Position numbers and translations under genes: made by a program. From positions 624,559 through 688,558 of the forward strand of contig VYZI01000205.1 in assembly GCA_013397695.1 (NCBI GenBank): 64,000 nucleotides of DNA, given 5' to 3'. Shown in pieces: positions 1 through 14,719 of this stretch; position 1 is the stretch's first letter, and each line of letters opens with the position of its first letter. The notes under the pieces are model-generated. The model was not told the DNA's origin. It worked only from the letters and a program-made list of their open reading frames with translations, and made no database searches. This DNA is from Centropus unirufus. Its lineage: Eukaryota > Chordata > Aves > Cuculiformes > Centropidae.

Positions 1-851
1 ATAGCATTCATGCAGCCAAGATCAAACTTCCCAACCTCCGCCCTGCTCCATTGGTATTTTCTCATTTCCAAAGACTCCTCTGTGCTCTTGGCCCCCTCCC
101 TGCCCTAGTTCATTCCAGATAACATCCTCCTCTCCAGCACCCTTTCTTGTCCTTTCTATAAAGACCCAAAAAGCTGAGTTGTGTAATGCTACCCATTTTA
201 ACCTTAATATGCGTGTGGTGCATATTCAAACTAGCACAATGTTTTTCTTCTTAAAAGTCACCACTGCTATTGGCTTGACCGTGTAAGGAGGACTTCCCAT
301 GCAGAAGCTGACTGGTGCACCAGGAAGGCCAGTATCCACATCCAACTGGATACCACCAGCTGGCAATGGCAGTGGCAATGACCCCTCATGATAATTAGGC
401 AAGGACAGATTATTAAACTACTTTCCACAGTCATATCCCCCTGTGGTGAGCTCTGTAGGGTCACACATTATACAAAAAGAAGACAGTATTATTTCCTCCT
501 GCTTTCCTGTTGGATTTACCTGGTGTCTCCTGTCTCTTTATGAACAGAGGTGATCCACAGACCTAAAGCTGGCTATGAGTTCCAAAGAGGTGCCACCAAT
601 GCCCCATGTTTCAGAGGCCAACTCATCCTTTGATGCCAAGATATAGGGGACAAGACTTTAACAACAAAATACAGAATGTGCTAGGGAGATTCCCTCATTG
701 TAGGAAGCAAGTGTGGGGTGGATTTTGATTCCTTCCACAGGAAGGAGTCCTTGGGAGAGAGTAAAAATTATGTGGTGCTGGTTCTTGGGTCATGGGTTGA
801 TAGGGTGGACTGGAGCCAGGTGCACAAGGCTGATAATGCAGTTGCATTAGA

Positions 852-939
852 CCCTTCGGGATGGTATGCCCCAGTCTTTTCAAGTTCTCTCCAGCCCCTT
901 CGGAATGGTGTGCCCCAGTCTTTTCAAGTTCTCTCCATC
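852..939. repeat. 44-bp tandem direct repeat, two copies
   Basis: Positions 852-895 and 896-939 are near identical (CCCTTCGG, ATGGT, TGCCCCAGTCTTTTCAAG, TTCTCTCCA), differing at only a few bases. It is non-coding and lies in PRRX1 intron 1. Confidence 0.9.
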
Positions 940-3900
940 CCTCTTTGCTCCTGATACCAAAACAGATAGAAACCACTTCCACCTTCTTCTGATGGTCACA
1001 GATTCAGAAGGCTGAGCCTCTCTGTTAGTACTCACGTAGAAGGATGAATTGGCCAGAAACCACAAAGCAGGGAACATGCAGTCCCCCTCTCGCTGCACAG
1101 CCACCTGAACTCTGGACAACACTGCTTTTGTTAAATTTTCTCTTGTATTTAAGAAAAACGGCAAAAAAATACTCATGAACTTCAGCTGTCTAATGGAGAC
1201 AATTAGAGATATTTTTGAGAGAAGCAGATAAAAAAAAAAAAGAAAAAAGAAAAAAAATGTTTTTCCAAGACAGAAAAGGGCTGCTTTTTAAGAGAGATTT
1301 TTTTTTTTCAGATCGTATATACATTGCAGACAAACCACTTGGCATTTTGGACTTTTCAAATGGCTTATTTCCAAATGCCGTGGCAGCCACAAGAGTCTGC
1401 AAATGCTACCCAGAAATCTCCCACCCGCACCAGGAAAGACTGACTCAAGCTGACCAGCTTCATGAATGTCTCTGCTTGTTCAGGTCCCTACGGAGACACA
1501 CTGTACTGCTGAGAAGTGCCATTATTAAACAGCCCCATCCTGACTGGATCTGGAAATGCACTTGGATGTGTATTTTTTGGTACGCAGGACATGCATGAGC
1601 AGACAGACAATGACCAGTGGGATGTACATGCCAGCTGGCCCCACCAGTAGGCAGAAACACTGTTCTCAATGGATATTTCATCTGTTTATCATTGATGAAA
1701 TGCAAACTTCATGGCACAGAATGGCTGTTTCAGGATTATGGGGCACCACAGGTTGGAAGAAGTGCAAACAACAATGTGAACATCAAAAATAGCTTTCTAA
1801 AGGCTCTGCTCTCCTTTCATTAGCGTCCCAGAATAAACGTATTTTGACCAAATTAGACCACCACTGCCATCGGGTCTACCAAGCAAATTGGACTGGAGCC
1901 ATTGCAGAACTTCACTTAGACCACTAATGCATTTTATGAGTCCCTCTTGATGATGATTGGAAAAACAATGGCATACGAGATCCAGAAATAATAGAACCTG
2001 AGCACTTCTGTCATCATTCAATCCACCTGCCTCTTCCCAGCGTTGAGAATCCTGACCAGGAATACATTCCTTGGGTGAAGGATGAAGGACCTTCACAACC
2101 CCTGCGCCACTACAGGAGGCAAAAGGACTAGAGCATGTAGGGCCTTTTCAATCCAACTCTTTCTCCTTCCCTGGTCCACGGTGAAAAACTGCTCTTCTAA
2201 TGCTAAAGGACAGGGAGGAAAGACAAGGCTGCTGCTACGCTCTGGGGGCACTTTGCTGGGCACAGGGACATTCAGCAAAACCAGCTGATCCCACGCTCCA
2301 GCGTGCCTCATGCTCCAGCTCTGTAGGATGTGAGGGGAAATCAGGCTCAGACCCACCTCCATCCTTAGCCTCTTGTGGAAGGCGAATGCATTTCACATTA
2401 GCTAATAAATTGCTACATCTTATGTTCCTTAGCCTGCTGGAATGATGAATATTTTGGAATGTATTTTGAATGGTTCCCTGCCAGAGTTAACTATCATCTA
2501 GAGATTTTAAATCAAAAGGCTGAAAAATGGAAACCTCTGTATTTCCACAAAGTGCAGAGCAGTTTGAAAAGCACAACTCCCAACAGAGGAGACAAAATAA
2601 TTATTGTCAGAGCTCCTGTGAATTGGGGAAAATCAGGAGATGTTGGAAATGAAAATCCCTAATATGGAGTAATAATCTTTGCCTCCAGGTTATGAATATT
2701 TTCTATGACATCTGCTTATTTTTGCCCTTAGTCTGGATGAAATGTCAGATAGTCAAACCTGGAGGACAGATAACTTAGAGGACCTGTACAGAGACACAGG
2801 CTATCTCAGCCACAAAGCGCTGCTTTTGGTCTGCTGCAGAGTGAGCAGATGAATGCTGCTGTTCTAGCACAATTTAACGGGATTTAAGCCTTTTTAAAGG
2901 TCCTCACTAATGAATCACATCCATTGCCAGACTAGGCACATCCTCACCCCACAGAGGAGTATCCCAAACCAGCAGAAAATTTAATAGCTCACCCAAGGTA
3001 GCACAGTTGGAGAAACACAACTACACACCCATGCTGCATCCTGTCGTCCTGGTCCAACTGCTACATCCCGCCAGATGCAGGAGCCCAAATCAGTTCGTGC
3101 AGATGACTGGTCACCATGCAACAAGGGTTGAGCAAGCTCAGCACAACCCCAGAGCACGGCTGCAAAGCCTCCATCGATAAAGGAGACCATTAAGTGGTCT
3201 GGTCTCATTGGAGCAGCCACAGATGGAGCGGGTCCAAGAAATAGACTTCTCTCTTCCCCCGTGGAGATGGGCTGTCTAGACACGTTGGCAAAGCCGTGCT
3301 GCCGAGTTTGCAGTGCTGCATCCTTCTTGTATACTGCCTGTCCAATACAGCAAATTCCTGTCCTCTGCCCTGTTAGTATGGGCATTTTTTCAAACTTCCT
3401 AATGTCAGTCATCTCCAGAAATGCCAGTTATGTTAAATGAGAAACTTTAAAATAACTTCTTTTATTTCCCTAGGAAAACAACTTATGGGTTGTTTTTTTT
3501 CATCAAGCTTCTGGCAAAATAATTTGCTAGTTATTTCATTATGTCCATTTTTCTACTAATAAAATAAGTCAAGTACAAAGTATTTTTAAGCCAAGAAACA
3601 CTGATATTTGAATATGAATTGCGATGAAAAACCTGCAAAAAAAACCCTGCTCTTCAAATAATAAAAAACTATTGAACAAAACCTATGGGAGCCAGGTGAT
3701 GTTTATCACTAGAAAAACAATGCTGTTTGAGGATATTAAGAAAAAGCATGCCTAGCCTCAGGGCCAGGTTCAGCACAGTAAATGTAGGCTTAAAAACATC
3801 CCTTTCCAGTCCCTCTCCCAGTGAACCACAGAATGAGGGCTTTTGTTCCAGATCAAAACCCTCCTGAAATCAGTAAATGATCTTCCACCAAAATCAAATT

Positions 3901-6900
3901 CATGAGGGTCATTAGTGAATGTTATACTATTCTCCATCATTATTATTGTTATTGCTTCCCATCATCAGAGGTCCTTAAAATAAGCTGGAGGAAAGCGTGT
4001 CAGGGCTGGTGTAGGTTAAAAAACGTGCTAATTCAATCTTGCTCCAGGGAAAGGCGGACCGATGACACCACTTCATCAGTTCCCTGCTGGACTCCACCAT
4101 GCCCTCAGCACTCAATGAAGCTGAACTTGGGGAAAGACCTTACAGAGTTGGCAACAAAACCTGCCCAAAAGCAAAGCTGGGGACAGCAGATAGAGGAGTA
4201 GGGTGGGATTTGGCAGTCAGGGAAAATCCCCAGCTCCAGTCTTCTAAATGGCCACAGGTGAGCCAGTCTGCCCCTCTATGGCTCTGTTTCCCTTCTTGAT
4301 TCACTTTGCCCATTTGTTTTGACATCCCAGTCTTGGAGGATGTGCTGCTCCATTCTCTTTGTTCATAGCCCACCTCCTAGTCCTGCACTCGCAGGGGTGC
4401 AGACAAAAAGCAAACTGCCTCAAAATGAACCAGAAGTGGGATGCATTCATGTTTCCATCAATGCCGTTGAGTTTCACAGCATGGAGAATAAATTAAAAGC
4501 AAGTAATTAAAACACTTTCAGTCTATGATATAAAGACACGCAATACCTATTTCATATCAGCTGCATATGGAAATGCTTGTCTGTGGATTTGTGAGTATTG
4601 CAGACTGTATTTCCTAGCCATCATCAGTGCTAACTGTGAGGCTCCACATCAGTGTTGGCTCTGCTTTTAACCCTTTGCAGAAAAACTGTTGGTTTTGGTT
4701 CATAAATGATGGCAGAGGACATATTTCAGGTTAGCAGGGCTCTGTAGGAAGGTTTAATGGCATCCCAACAGTTGATGGGCAGAACCACCTCCCTGGGAGG
4801 CTCAGGCTCAGTCCCCTCGGGGTCAGCCACAGTTATTGCTGTGTGTGAGCACTGGGCATTGTCTGCACAGAGCCCCAGATGACTCCAGTGCTGCAGTGCA
4901 GCAGCTCCCCCAGCCTTGTCAGCCTACTGAACTGTCACTCCAGGGCCTGGATGTCAAAGTCGATTTAGGCAGGGTGGCTATGGGATGGACTTTCCACTCT
5001 GCTCTACCAATGGCATCCCTTGAGGGGACTCCAGAAATCACCTCATCCCTAAAGAAGAAAACTCAGCTGCTCCTGACTGCTCACAGATGCCTTGAGAGCC
5101 TTCCACTTCATTTAGGAAATGTCCACCAACCCCTCTGGTTACAAAGTGAGTGTGCAGGTGACCCCCTGTCAGGGGCAGCTTCCTCTCTCCACCTCCTCAT
5201 GGAGGCCTTTTGACATCTTCCAGAGAGGGGTATCAGGGATAGACACCATGGCTCGGGCTGAACACCCTTTCCTCCAAGCTCCAGGTCCCAATCACATGCT
5301 GGAAGTGTTGGCAGCAATGCCGAACTGGGACCAGTGAGCAGCCATGAGCAGCCAAACACAAAGCTCCTGGCCATGGGCCACCACAAGCCTCACTTCTGCA
5401 GGCAAGTCCTCCAAGTGGCCCCTCATCCCAGCCTGCTCACACCAGCCCTTCAGGCTCCCCCTCAGCCACAGAAATTGAATTTGAATGGAAAGACTGAGAT
5501 CCCAGCACAGGAATCTAGTGTCTTCATCTGCCAACAGCTGTACCTGCAGCCTGGATTGGAGCCTGGATTTTCTGGGATCGATCGCCTGGGAGCACCCTTC
5601 AATCCCAGGCATGAGGGACACTACAGACTGGTGCTGTATGGACTAAAACATTCCCTATGCAGGTCCCGGAACATGCAAATTGCTATGCAAAGACTATTGC
5701 CATGCAACATAACAAAGATCAGAAGACCCAAAGAGCCCCAAATCATCTTGGAGAGAACTAAAGCAGAGCGGTCTGGTCCTGAAATAGGTCCTCTTTGTCT
5801 TTTAAGTGCAGCTTATTAAATGTTTGCTGGAAAAACAGAAAAGCATTTTCCACAGAGAAGAGGACATCCAAGAAAAGCCCTTTTGGACATAAATTGGCAA
5901 GAAGCTCCCAAGCATTTATCTTCAGTATAGAATGTGCTCTGTCAGGAGGGCTGTAACTAACAATACACTGAAAAACATGCCACAGACTTCCACTGTATTT
6001 TATTTGGCGCTAAGGGGTTATTCCTCAGCATGAAGTATTTGCAACTGGCGTTGGTTAAACGAGAAATTACAACCTTCAAAAGACCTATTTAGCATCAGCT
6101 GCAGAAAGTACGGAATTTGCCATCGGCTTCGATGACAACAGATTATGCCCATAAAATGCCACAAACATGCTCAGCTACAATGTTCAGCACGGGCTGCCAG
6201 TTCAGCAAGGGGGGGGCTGGAGACTCGGTGCTTCCTGCCCCTTCTCAGGAGGCTGCTGCCTTGTTTAGGACTCGTGACACTATTCTCCCCAGCCCTTCAG
6301 CTCATGTGCCTGCCAAGCTCAGCCACAGGGCTTGAGGCATGGCAAGCTGATTTCTTTTAGAGCCTGGCTTGCGCTGGCTTTAGACAGGCTGCAAAGAACC
6401 TCGGAGCCACACAGAAGCATCTTGCTCAATTTGGAGTGAAATATCCTAAGCCTTTTAGCCCCAGAATCCTTTTGCGCTATGGAGGAATAGGTGGGAAGTA
6501 CCTCATTCCTCTGGGCTGGACATTCAGCTGGGACAAGCTGAAGTCAACAGTATGGATGGGCCTGGAGGGTAAGGGTGGGTAGGTTACCTAGCTCTGTGCC
6601 CAAAGCGGTGAGCTTGGGAGCTCCAACCCCTCCTGATCCTGCACAGCTCAGCTCCGTTATGGGTAGACATAACGTTATGGATGGGGGACAGCTGTGCTGC
6701 CCCTGTCCCATAGGATCATTCCCACTTGCCTAAGAAGAGGAAAGAGCGCTTCCAGCAAACTCCCCAGGCCCTCAAACTTCTTCCCTCTCTGGCTTGCTGA
6801 GTGCATGAGAAAAGGAGACCCCAGCGTGGTGTTTGCTCAGGATGAGTGCCGTGTCTATGCAAGAGTCTGCTGTAGAGAGAGTGTGTGTGTGGGCAAGGGA

Positions 6901-9900
6901 AAGACCCTCATGCAGCTGCCTGCACCAGGCCAGGGCTGTCTTGAGTTAACCTTGTAAAAACAACGGAGGTTCTTGGCCCATAAACAGCCTCTGCCTCAGC
7001 TCTCACAGCAGGCTCCGAAGAGGTCAGCCTGAGCTAAGTTTGCTTGCTGCAAACCCAGAGCCCACTCAGCGAGCTGCAAAATGCTCCCGTCCTCACACTC
7101 TGCAAGAACTTTACTGTTTCCTTCCCCAGCCCGAGTCACAGGCACACAGGTACAGCAGCCCTACAAAGACCCGGGTTTATTGGGCAAAAGCCCTTCGCTT
7201 ACTTTGCCCTGCAAGATATTTTACCCTGCATGGGACTTGTGCAACAACAACAAAAATTAAAGGGGGAAAAGGAGATTTTTTTGCATATAGCTGCAGCCTG
7301 CAGCAGGCAGTCTGCCCCTGTCAGCACACTTTGCTCCTGCACTCATAAAACCCAGATACTTGCACAGCGCCTTTGAGTTAAACCCTGCTCCCGCAAGCCC
7401 AGGAATTGTCACTTGGAGTGAAATTATCTGCTTCTGTGAGTATTCAGTAGGCTGGAGGAGAGTGGATGGCTTTGTCTTGGGTATGCCACCCAGCATTGTT
7501 TGTGCACAGCAGGAGCAGCCAAAACAGGATCAACCTAAATTTCATGGACCATAAGTTGGACCCTCCCAGAGTCCGCAATTGCCTCTGCAGCAGATGAGCA
7601 TGGAGACAGGCTTCAGACAAAGACTGCCTTCTCTCAGTGCACCCTCTGCTTTTCTTTAGCCTCAAACCTGGCAGAGTCTCATCCTTCTGACTTATACACA
7701 CTGTCAGAGGTGGACTATTTTTCTCCAGATATTCAGTTGACTCCAGATTCAAAACCTTAAAAAACAATAAGTTTAAAAGAATTAAGAGCCACAGTCCTTC
7801 AAGGAGTCACAGCAAAGCTGAGACTGGACTTAGGTCTTGCTGTACTGGCACAGCACGTTCACATGGTGAGTGACAGACTTCCCATAAAGGCTCTGAGCGC
7901 TCTGTTAGCAAGCCAGGCAAAAGCTGGCATCCTGGCAGTGAAGGTCTATTGTTAGCCAGTGGGCCCAGTTTTAAAAGCTGAAGAGTGACAACTGAAGCCA
8001 TCCATAGAGCCCTTTGATGCTCAAGCCACTTACAGTTAGGCACTTAACTATAGGCTGAAGTGCCCAACTTTAGGCAGCTGCACAGGAGAATCTTGGGCAT
8101 TTCCTGCTCCAGAAGTCAGATAGCATTTCTGACAAGGTAGGCACTGGAGAGCTATCTTTTTGTCATGGAAAAAGAGGTCTTTTAAATTTTCTCTCTTTAC
8201 ATGTAGACTCACAGGAAGGCCAAGCCAACATTATAAAATTTTTTTATTGGAATCATGTTCTATTTCCCAATATATGATGGGGAGAATCATATCAAAACAC
8301 ATCACCTGCTCCCATGGGCTCGTTCCTGAGCAAGTGCCTGCTGAATTCACAGTGGGCTCAGGGACTGCTGCATGCTTGGGTGTTGCTTTTACTTCACAAA
8401 TAGTTAAAGTGCCCCTTGTGAAGATATGTTTTCCTGAATCAAAAGCAAAAGGAAGAAACACCCAAGTCTTCAATTAAATTAAGCCCAAATAATATTTCAA
8501 CCAAATCTGTTCCCAGTGTTAGAAAGTTTGCAGGAGCTGGAGACACAAAACTCCTTTTAAGCTGGAGAATTCATCCCCTCATTCCTGATGAAGGATGGAT
8601 TGGTCACTAAAACAAATATTTCATTCTGGCTAACAGCACTCTGATTTTTCCTTGAATGAACAGGGGAGGGGAAAGTGCTTCCAATAATCATCATTTCCAC
8701 ACAGATAACTTCAAGTCCTCTTTCTTAGTGAGCTCGGGCTCTGACACAACAGGCCAAAACATCCCACAAACCTGTTGCTCCGGCATTGGTTTTGTAGTTG
8801 CTCTGTTAGTTGTATTGGATCCAACACCCAAGCATAGAGGCAATAAAATATTCCTCAACCCTGAGCAAAGGCTTTTTCTTTCCCCGGTCACCTGCCAGCC
8901 TATGGCCAAAGCCAAGAGTCCCATCCGTGCTGCCTGCCTTGGGAGACCTCCTGCTGCACTCACTCAGAGCCATGTCCAGAAAGACAGGAGCCCACATCCA
9001 CCCTCACCACAAGCCTGTCTTGTGGCTCCACCACTAGCTCCACCAGCAGAGGCTGCAACAGGGCAGGCTGTTCCAAAACAATCCTGAACCCCTGTAACTG
9101 CCTGGCCAGCTTTGGTTTACCCTCTTCCACCTGGCAGTCCCTGGTACCTCAGCAGCAGCCTTTCCAGCTTGCAGGTCCACCCTGTCACCAAAGACACACA
9201 GGAAAGGCTTTGACTTCTCTCAGATCATTAGAGAAAATGAGCCTGGGGACGTCCAAGGCTTCAAACCCAAGCACTGTAAAAAGTTGCTTCTGAGAGTAAC
9301 CAAAGAGGTAACATCTCCCATGTTTGCTAGAGCAGACAGTACATTTGTATGGCACAGACACTGCTCCAAAGCTACCGGGTCTCCTGTTGTGGGTCCTGAC
9401 TTTCAACTGCAAAATAAAAAAGTGGGAAAGGTTTTGAGGAAACCCTGCTGAAGATTTCTCCTGGCTTTCCCTCCTCGTTTCTCCCTGTGCTGACAGAGCT
9501 CAAGACAGGCTGTGTCTCAAAGCATGGCTTGCCACGTTGGAGCAAAGCAAGCCAAAGACGAGCCTTAGCCCTTTGAAACAGACACAAAAGAGAGGACATT
9601 CTCTCCCCAGGGACCTGCATAGGACTGGCCCAGCTACCAGGACAGAAGACCCACTGTGCAACGTATGTGAGGAAAGAGGCAGCAATGGAGAAGAAGCTAC
9701 AGGCAAGAGCTTGCGCCAATCTCCTCAAGGAGCTGGGTGCCTGGAAAGGAGGCTGTTTCCATGGATGAGCTACTTTGGGCACGGAACCTCTTAAAGGTGC
9801 CTTCCAAAAGGGCAGCCCGGCTCCCCAGCTGGTTTCAGCTAGATTTCTGGAGAAATTACAACGCAACACGCTCTTTGTCACTGATCCCGCTGGCATTTTT

Positions 9901-10384
9901 TTCAAGTCATTGGCCAATTTTGAACACAATATAACAATTTGAACAGGAACTGTGAAGGTATCACAGCTGCTGCCACTTCCTTGAAAAACCAGTGGCTCAG
10001 TAAAAGGAAAAGGTCATTATTAACGCCAGCAGTGAGAGAACAAGCAGCTGGGCGAGCCCAAGTTCTTACAATACACTCGAGAATCCAGACCAGAGCTCAC
10101 CACTGCTCAAACAAAATGAAGGGAAGGCCTTCAAACCTCAGACGTGGCTGCTCTGTGGACATCCCAGCCTGGAGGTGCACAACAGCAGGAGCATCATTGT
10201 TAGAGGTTTCCTCCTTCACATCCCCCCACTTTTCCTTCTTCAGCGAGGCCAGAGCTGGAAAAGCACAGTGCTCAGTCTGGCTAGTACAAGTCCCAGGTTT
10301 CAGTATGGTCCTGCCAGCTTTTTCAGCTATTAAACCAGAAGAAAGTGGAGACGGGGCGATGAGGGGGTAGCACTGACCGCATCC

Positions 10385-10620
10385 ATGAGCCCTGCACAGG
10401 GAGGGCGAGCAGCCCATGCTCCTCTACCCCATCCGCCTGGGTGTCCCTCCCGTTTCCCGCCGCCACAGCCCTTTCCATGGGCTCGGGCCAGTAGATGGCA
10501 CCAGAATAACAGAAAACCCCCTCCGGTTCTGCCCTCCGCATCTCCCCACATCCTCCCCAAAACCTCCGGCAGCAGAGCCCCCCGCCTCGGACACGACTGG
10601 GCGCTGGTAGCAACTGATGG
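10385..10620. promoter_or_regulatory. Small GC/CpG-rich patch in PRRX1 intron 1
   Basis: About 235 bp are clearly richer in G, C and CpG than the surrounding intron and contain a consensus CTCF core. It could be a regulatory element or insulator. No homology to a PRRX1 exon was recognised. Confidence 0.5.
10498..10511 (+). promoter_or_regulatory. CTCF-type motif
   Basis: CCAGTAGATGGCAC matches every position of the CTCF core CCASYAGRKGGCRS. It lies inside the GC-rich patch. Confidence 0.6.
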
Positions 10621-10692
10621 CTTTGGACCCTAAAAGCCTGTTTGGAGATGACCTGTAACAGGACTTTGTAAAAATTTCAGCGAACGAATTCA

Positions 10693-10759
10693 GGAGAAAA
10701 AAAAGAGGAGAAAAAAAAAAGAGGAGAAAAAAGAGAAAAAAAAAAGGAGGAAAAAAAAA
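10693..10759. repeat. GAGGAGAAAAAA-type purine-rich tandem tract
   Basis: Irregular tandem repeats of GAGGAG plus A-runs occupy the plus strand. It is a low-complexity tract in PRRX1 intron 1. Confidence 0.9.
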
Positions 10760-13700
10760 TGTCAGGGTGGTTCCTTTCCATTTGCAGGCTTATTCAAGTT
10801 TTTCTTCCTCCCAAGATAGGTGCTAATTTTATATGAAAAAAAGAATCAATGCATTTACCCAAAGCATCTGCATTCTTCATAATTGCTTTAATTTGGAGGA
10901 GGTTTCCCCCCCTCCAGCTGAAACCAACAGAAATGTCCTGCCTTCTGTAGTTGAACAGAATGTGAATTTCTCAGCGTAGAAGCAAGCCACCCAAGAAGTG
11001 CCTGGCTACATTTTTAGGTAGGAAAGTGCCCTTCCTTTTGGCCATTGTGACTGCTGACATTGTTAAAGGAAATCCTAGTACTTTTTCCCAAGAAGCTTCT
11101 GCTATTAGCTAATGACAACAGCATCTTTGACCCATGTGGGCTGAGCATCCTCTTAACTGTCTCCAAACAAGCAACAGGATGAGCTTGGGTCAGGGTGGGA
11201 GTTTTCCCCAGGAGGTACCTGCCTCTCTCATGAACACTGGGCATACAAGAGTTTTCCTCTGCACAGAGAAGCTGCCCTAGAGCAGAATTAACAGCCAGGA
11301 CACAGCTGCTGTAAAATCCAGCCACATTACAGCTTCAGACAATCCTACTCACATTAGTGCCTTGTGGGCCCTCCTGCTCATGGAAGTAGTTTTCAGAAGG
11401 ACCAGGGAAGATGATGCTAGTCTCCAAGGACACTTTCTGCAGTGCAGACAGTACTCCCTGAGTCACCGGCTCGGCTGCGAAGTATGATGGGGTGTAGCCA
11501 AGCACTGATGCAAAATACCCCAGGGTCATGGCCACATCTCTGCCTGGGGAAGGCTCACCATGCTCATTGAGGCACCAGGATTTTTTTCAGAAGACTGAAC
11601 ACTCTCTGGAGTCAACCTGGGACAAATTCAGTTACCTCCCAACTTTTCACATCCAGACTGAGCTTCAAACATGCCTCAGCTCAGCAAAGTTTTAAGTGGA
11701 GTTTGACTGTTCTTTTCTCCCTATCCCCATTATTAAGCATACCACAACAAAGCATAATTCCTCCAAATCAAACATTTCCCAAATTATTTCTTGGTACACT
11801 TTTTTTACTGCATTGCCTTTCTAGGAATGGAGCACACTTGGAAACCTTTGCGCCTCCATCCTTCCTGGCCAACAGTGTGTGCATGAGAATGTGGCCGGGA
11901 ATACTGAGCACTGGTGCTGGGAAATGCCTAGCCTGTCGGGGTAGAGGAAGGCTTCTGTCCTCACAAGCTGAGGAGCAGAGAACCAGCCATGATGGTTTTG
12001 TGCGATGAATGCTCCTGGGGGAGCCACCTTTCTGTGGCTCTTTGGCCATTCCTGGGTCAGCAGGCTCCTGCCTGGCTGGCAACAAGAGGATATAAAATGG
12101 ATTGCAGATGGCGGGAGGGATAAAAAAATGGCTCTGATCAGCATGGCCCACCCTATCGATTTGGAGCCCCTCTGTCCCGTGAGGATGCTAAGCATGTTAA
12201 CCCCCTCCCCACCACTGATTAGATTTGCAGCTCTCCCTGTTTTCCTCATCTTACCCAAAGCCAACAGTACTGGAACTAAAAGAGACTCCGTTCACAAAGA
12301 GTCTCCAACCTGGCCAGAAATACCAGAAATTTCATGCAACAGCCAGTTTTCTTCAGAGCTGAAATAATCTCAGAAGAGGTCCTGAAATAGGAGAGCACAA
12401 TGGGCTATTTCTGCGTCTTGTTCACCCTTCGTAGCTCTGCAGAGGTTTTCCAATCTCTGCTATTCTTAAAAATGGGATTTCAGAGAGGCAATTGTCCTAT
12501 AAATGAATGTGCCAGCTGGTTCACATAAGGGCCTGAATTATGATCAGAGATGAGGCCATTGCTTTTCTTTTCTGTTTCTCACTATGTTTTGGTTAAAACC
12601 TGTAAACAGACTCAAACCGAATAGATCTGCATTCTCCATCTGGTCGTGTGATCCAATTTCCTGGCAGGAATATCCCTGACATCAAATTGCACAGGAATGC
12701 TGCGGTGCATCCATCCGTCCCACGGCCAGAGCCCAACTCTTCAGTTTGCCAGTTTCTGCGTGAGACCCAGTCATTGCATTTCACCTAGTTATCTCAGCTA
12801 GCAAGACCAATAACTCACGAGTGACAAAAGCAGCTCTTCCAAAAGGGCTTCCAGACATCCATGGATGGAGAACTCTGCCAACACTCTCCTTCAGAGCTGT
12901 TTCTCATGATTACATAGGATCTCACAGTTTAAAAATGGGGTTTCTACCTCCTTTGAATGCATATCTGGCTTTTGCTCTCAGTCACTGGCTCTTGTTTTAC
13001 CTTTCTCTGACAGATTAAAGAGGAGGGAAAAAAACCCATAAGACCTCTTCCTAGAGAGTCCTGGAAACAGGGACTCAAATCTATCAGCACAAGTGTCTAG
13101 AGTGACTCACGGTGTTTCACGTCCTGTGAGGGACAGCCATACGTCACACGAGCATAACAGCTCCCACTCAGAGCAGAGACCAGGGAAGCACAGCAGAGAG
13201 CAGAGCCCAGAGAGAAAATCAGGATTCAGCACCCAATTCCGCATAGAGTGCTCCAAATCTCTGAGAACAAGGCATCCTCTTCACCTACACGTTGAAACCT
13301 CCTGCAGACACAAACTATCTTTGTCTTAGAGCAGCACACAGCAATCACAAAAGAGGACACAGGCCTGCCCAGCTTGATGAAGGGCAGCTTTTTGGGGCTG
13401 TTTTCTTGCTAATCACAGACTAGTTTGCCTTTTCGATCACATCAGCTACTTCCAGCCCACAATGTCCAGGCCAAAAGGCATGTCTAGGAAATGTATTGCC
13501 TGGTTTCCCAGTGGTGGGTCACCCCCAGTGACCATGTCCCTTCCCCATCCATGTACTTTCTGTCATCTGGCTGAGTCCCTCTTGTCCCATAGGCATCCCA
13601 GTTGAGCAAAACATAATAGCCTGCTTGGAAAATCAGGTTAAATTGAAGGCAGCATCATTGTGCTGGTTAGGGGAGATGCAACACAACGTTAAGCACACGG

Positions 13701-14719
13701 GCACATTTCCACTAAAGTCACACAGTAACTGAAACCTGGGAAAAGGTCTAAGAGACTCCTCTTACTTCCTTTCCAATGTAGGACCAGCTCTACACTTTTT
13801 ACTCCTTTGCATGTTAGTCTCCATCATATCTGTGTTTGGGGTCTTCACAGCACCCTCACATCACCTCTTCCAGGGTTTTCCTGCTGCCTTATTCACATCT
13901 CCTTTGCTGCAACAGAAGTTGGTGGGTTGGGAGACCACTTTATACCCTCCTCTTCTTAAGCTTAATCACCTCTTCTTTCCTCCTCAACTGGATGTTGGAG
14001 CAATCCTTACTTACTGCTTGTCTCCTCTGTACTTTTTTTTGCCTGGATCACATCTTCCTTAACATGCAGCAGGACCAAGCAGAGCCCACCTGGAGCCCTC
14101 TGTGCAGCTGAACACAATGAGAGGATGCTCCCCAAACAAGGCAAAACTTCAGGAGATTTTGAGGGTGGAAAACATCTGTCTCTTCTCATAAAGATGAGGC
14201 CTTTTGCATCAAGCAGGAGAGTTGGTTCAAGGCCAGGCCAGCAGATTTGCAAAGGGCATGGAGCCACAGTGCTCCAGTGCCGGCTACTTACACCAAATAC
14301 ACCTTACATCCAGTTTAGATAGCAGCTTGACACCAGTGGCTCCCATACTGCCATCCTTTACAGGACACCATGCAGCAATGGGTTGTGATGTGGGAGAGAC
14401 CTACTCTGCAAGCTCATCAGAGGAGTAAGAGCAGCCAAGTTCCAGAATAAGCCCTATTTCACCACTGGGAAGCACTGGTGGACATGAGGCAGATCTGTCC
14501 CATCAGGCACCCGTGACAGGACCTCATGGAGCTTGCCCTGTGGAGGAGTAGCTCTCATGCAGCTGGAGGGCTTGGCGGGTGATGGGGCATTCAGAGAGAG
14601 GGTTAGCACCAAAATAGGTTATTAGCAAGCAACGTGGGGTTCTTCATTCTTCTCCAAGCCCCTCATTTTCCTAAGGGGAATGCCTTAGAAACCCGAGGGG
14701 GGGGAGGAAGAATTTACAG

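Noticed and set aside
2981..3412. 143-aa minus-strand frame, with a MIR-like word (CACCCAAGGTAGCACAG) near its end
   Set aside because: The coding resemblance is nil, and the MIR match is too short to annotate.
9372..9929. 185-aa minus-strand frame
   Set aside because: It lies in PRRX1 intron 1 with no similarity to PRRX1 exons or any family I recognise.
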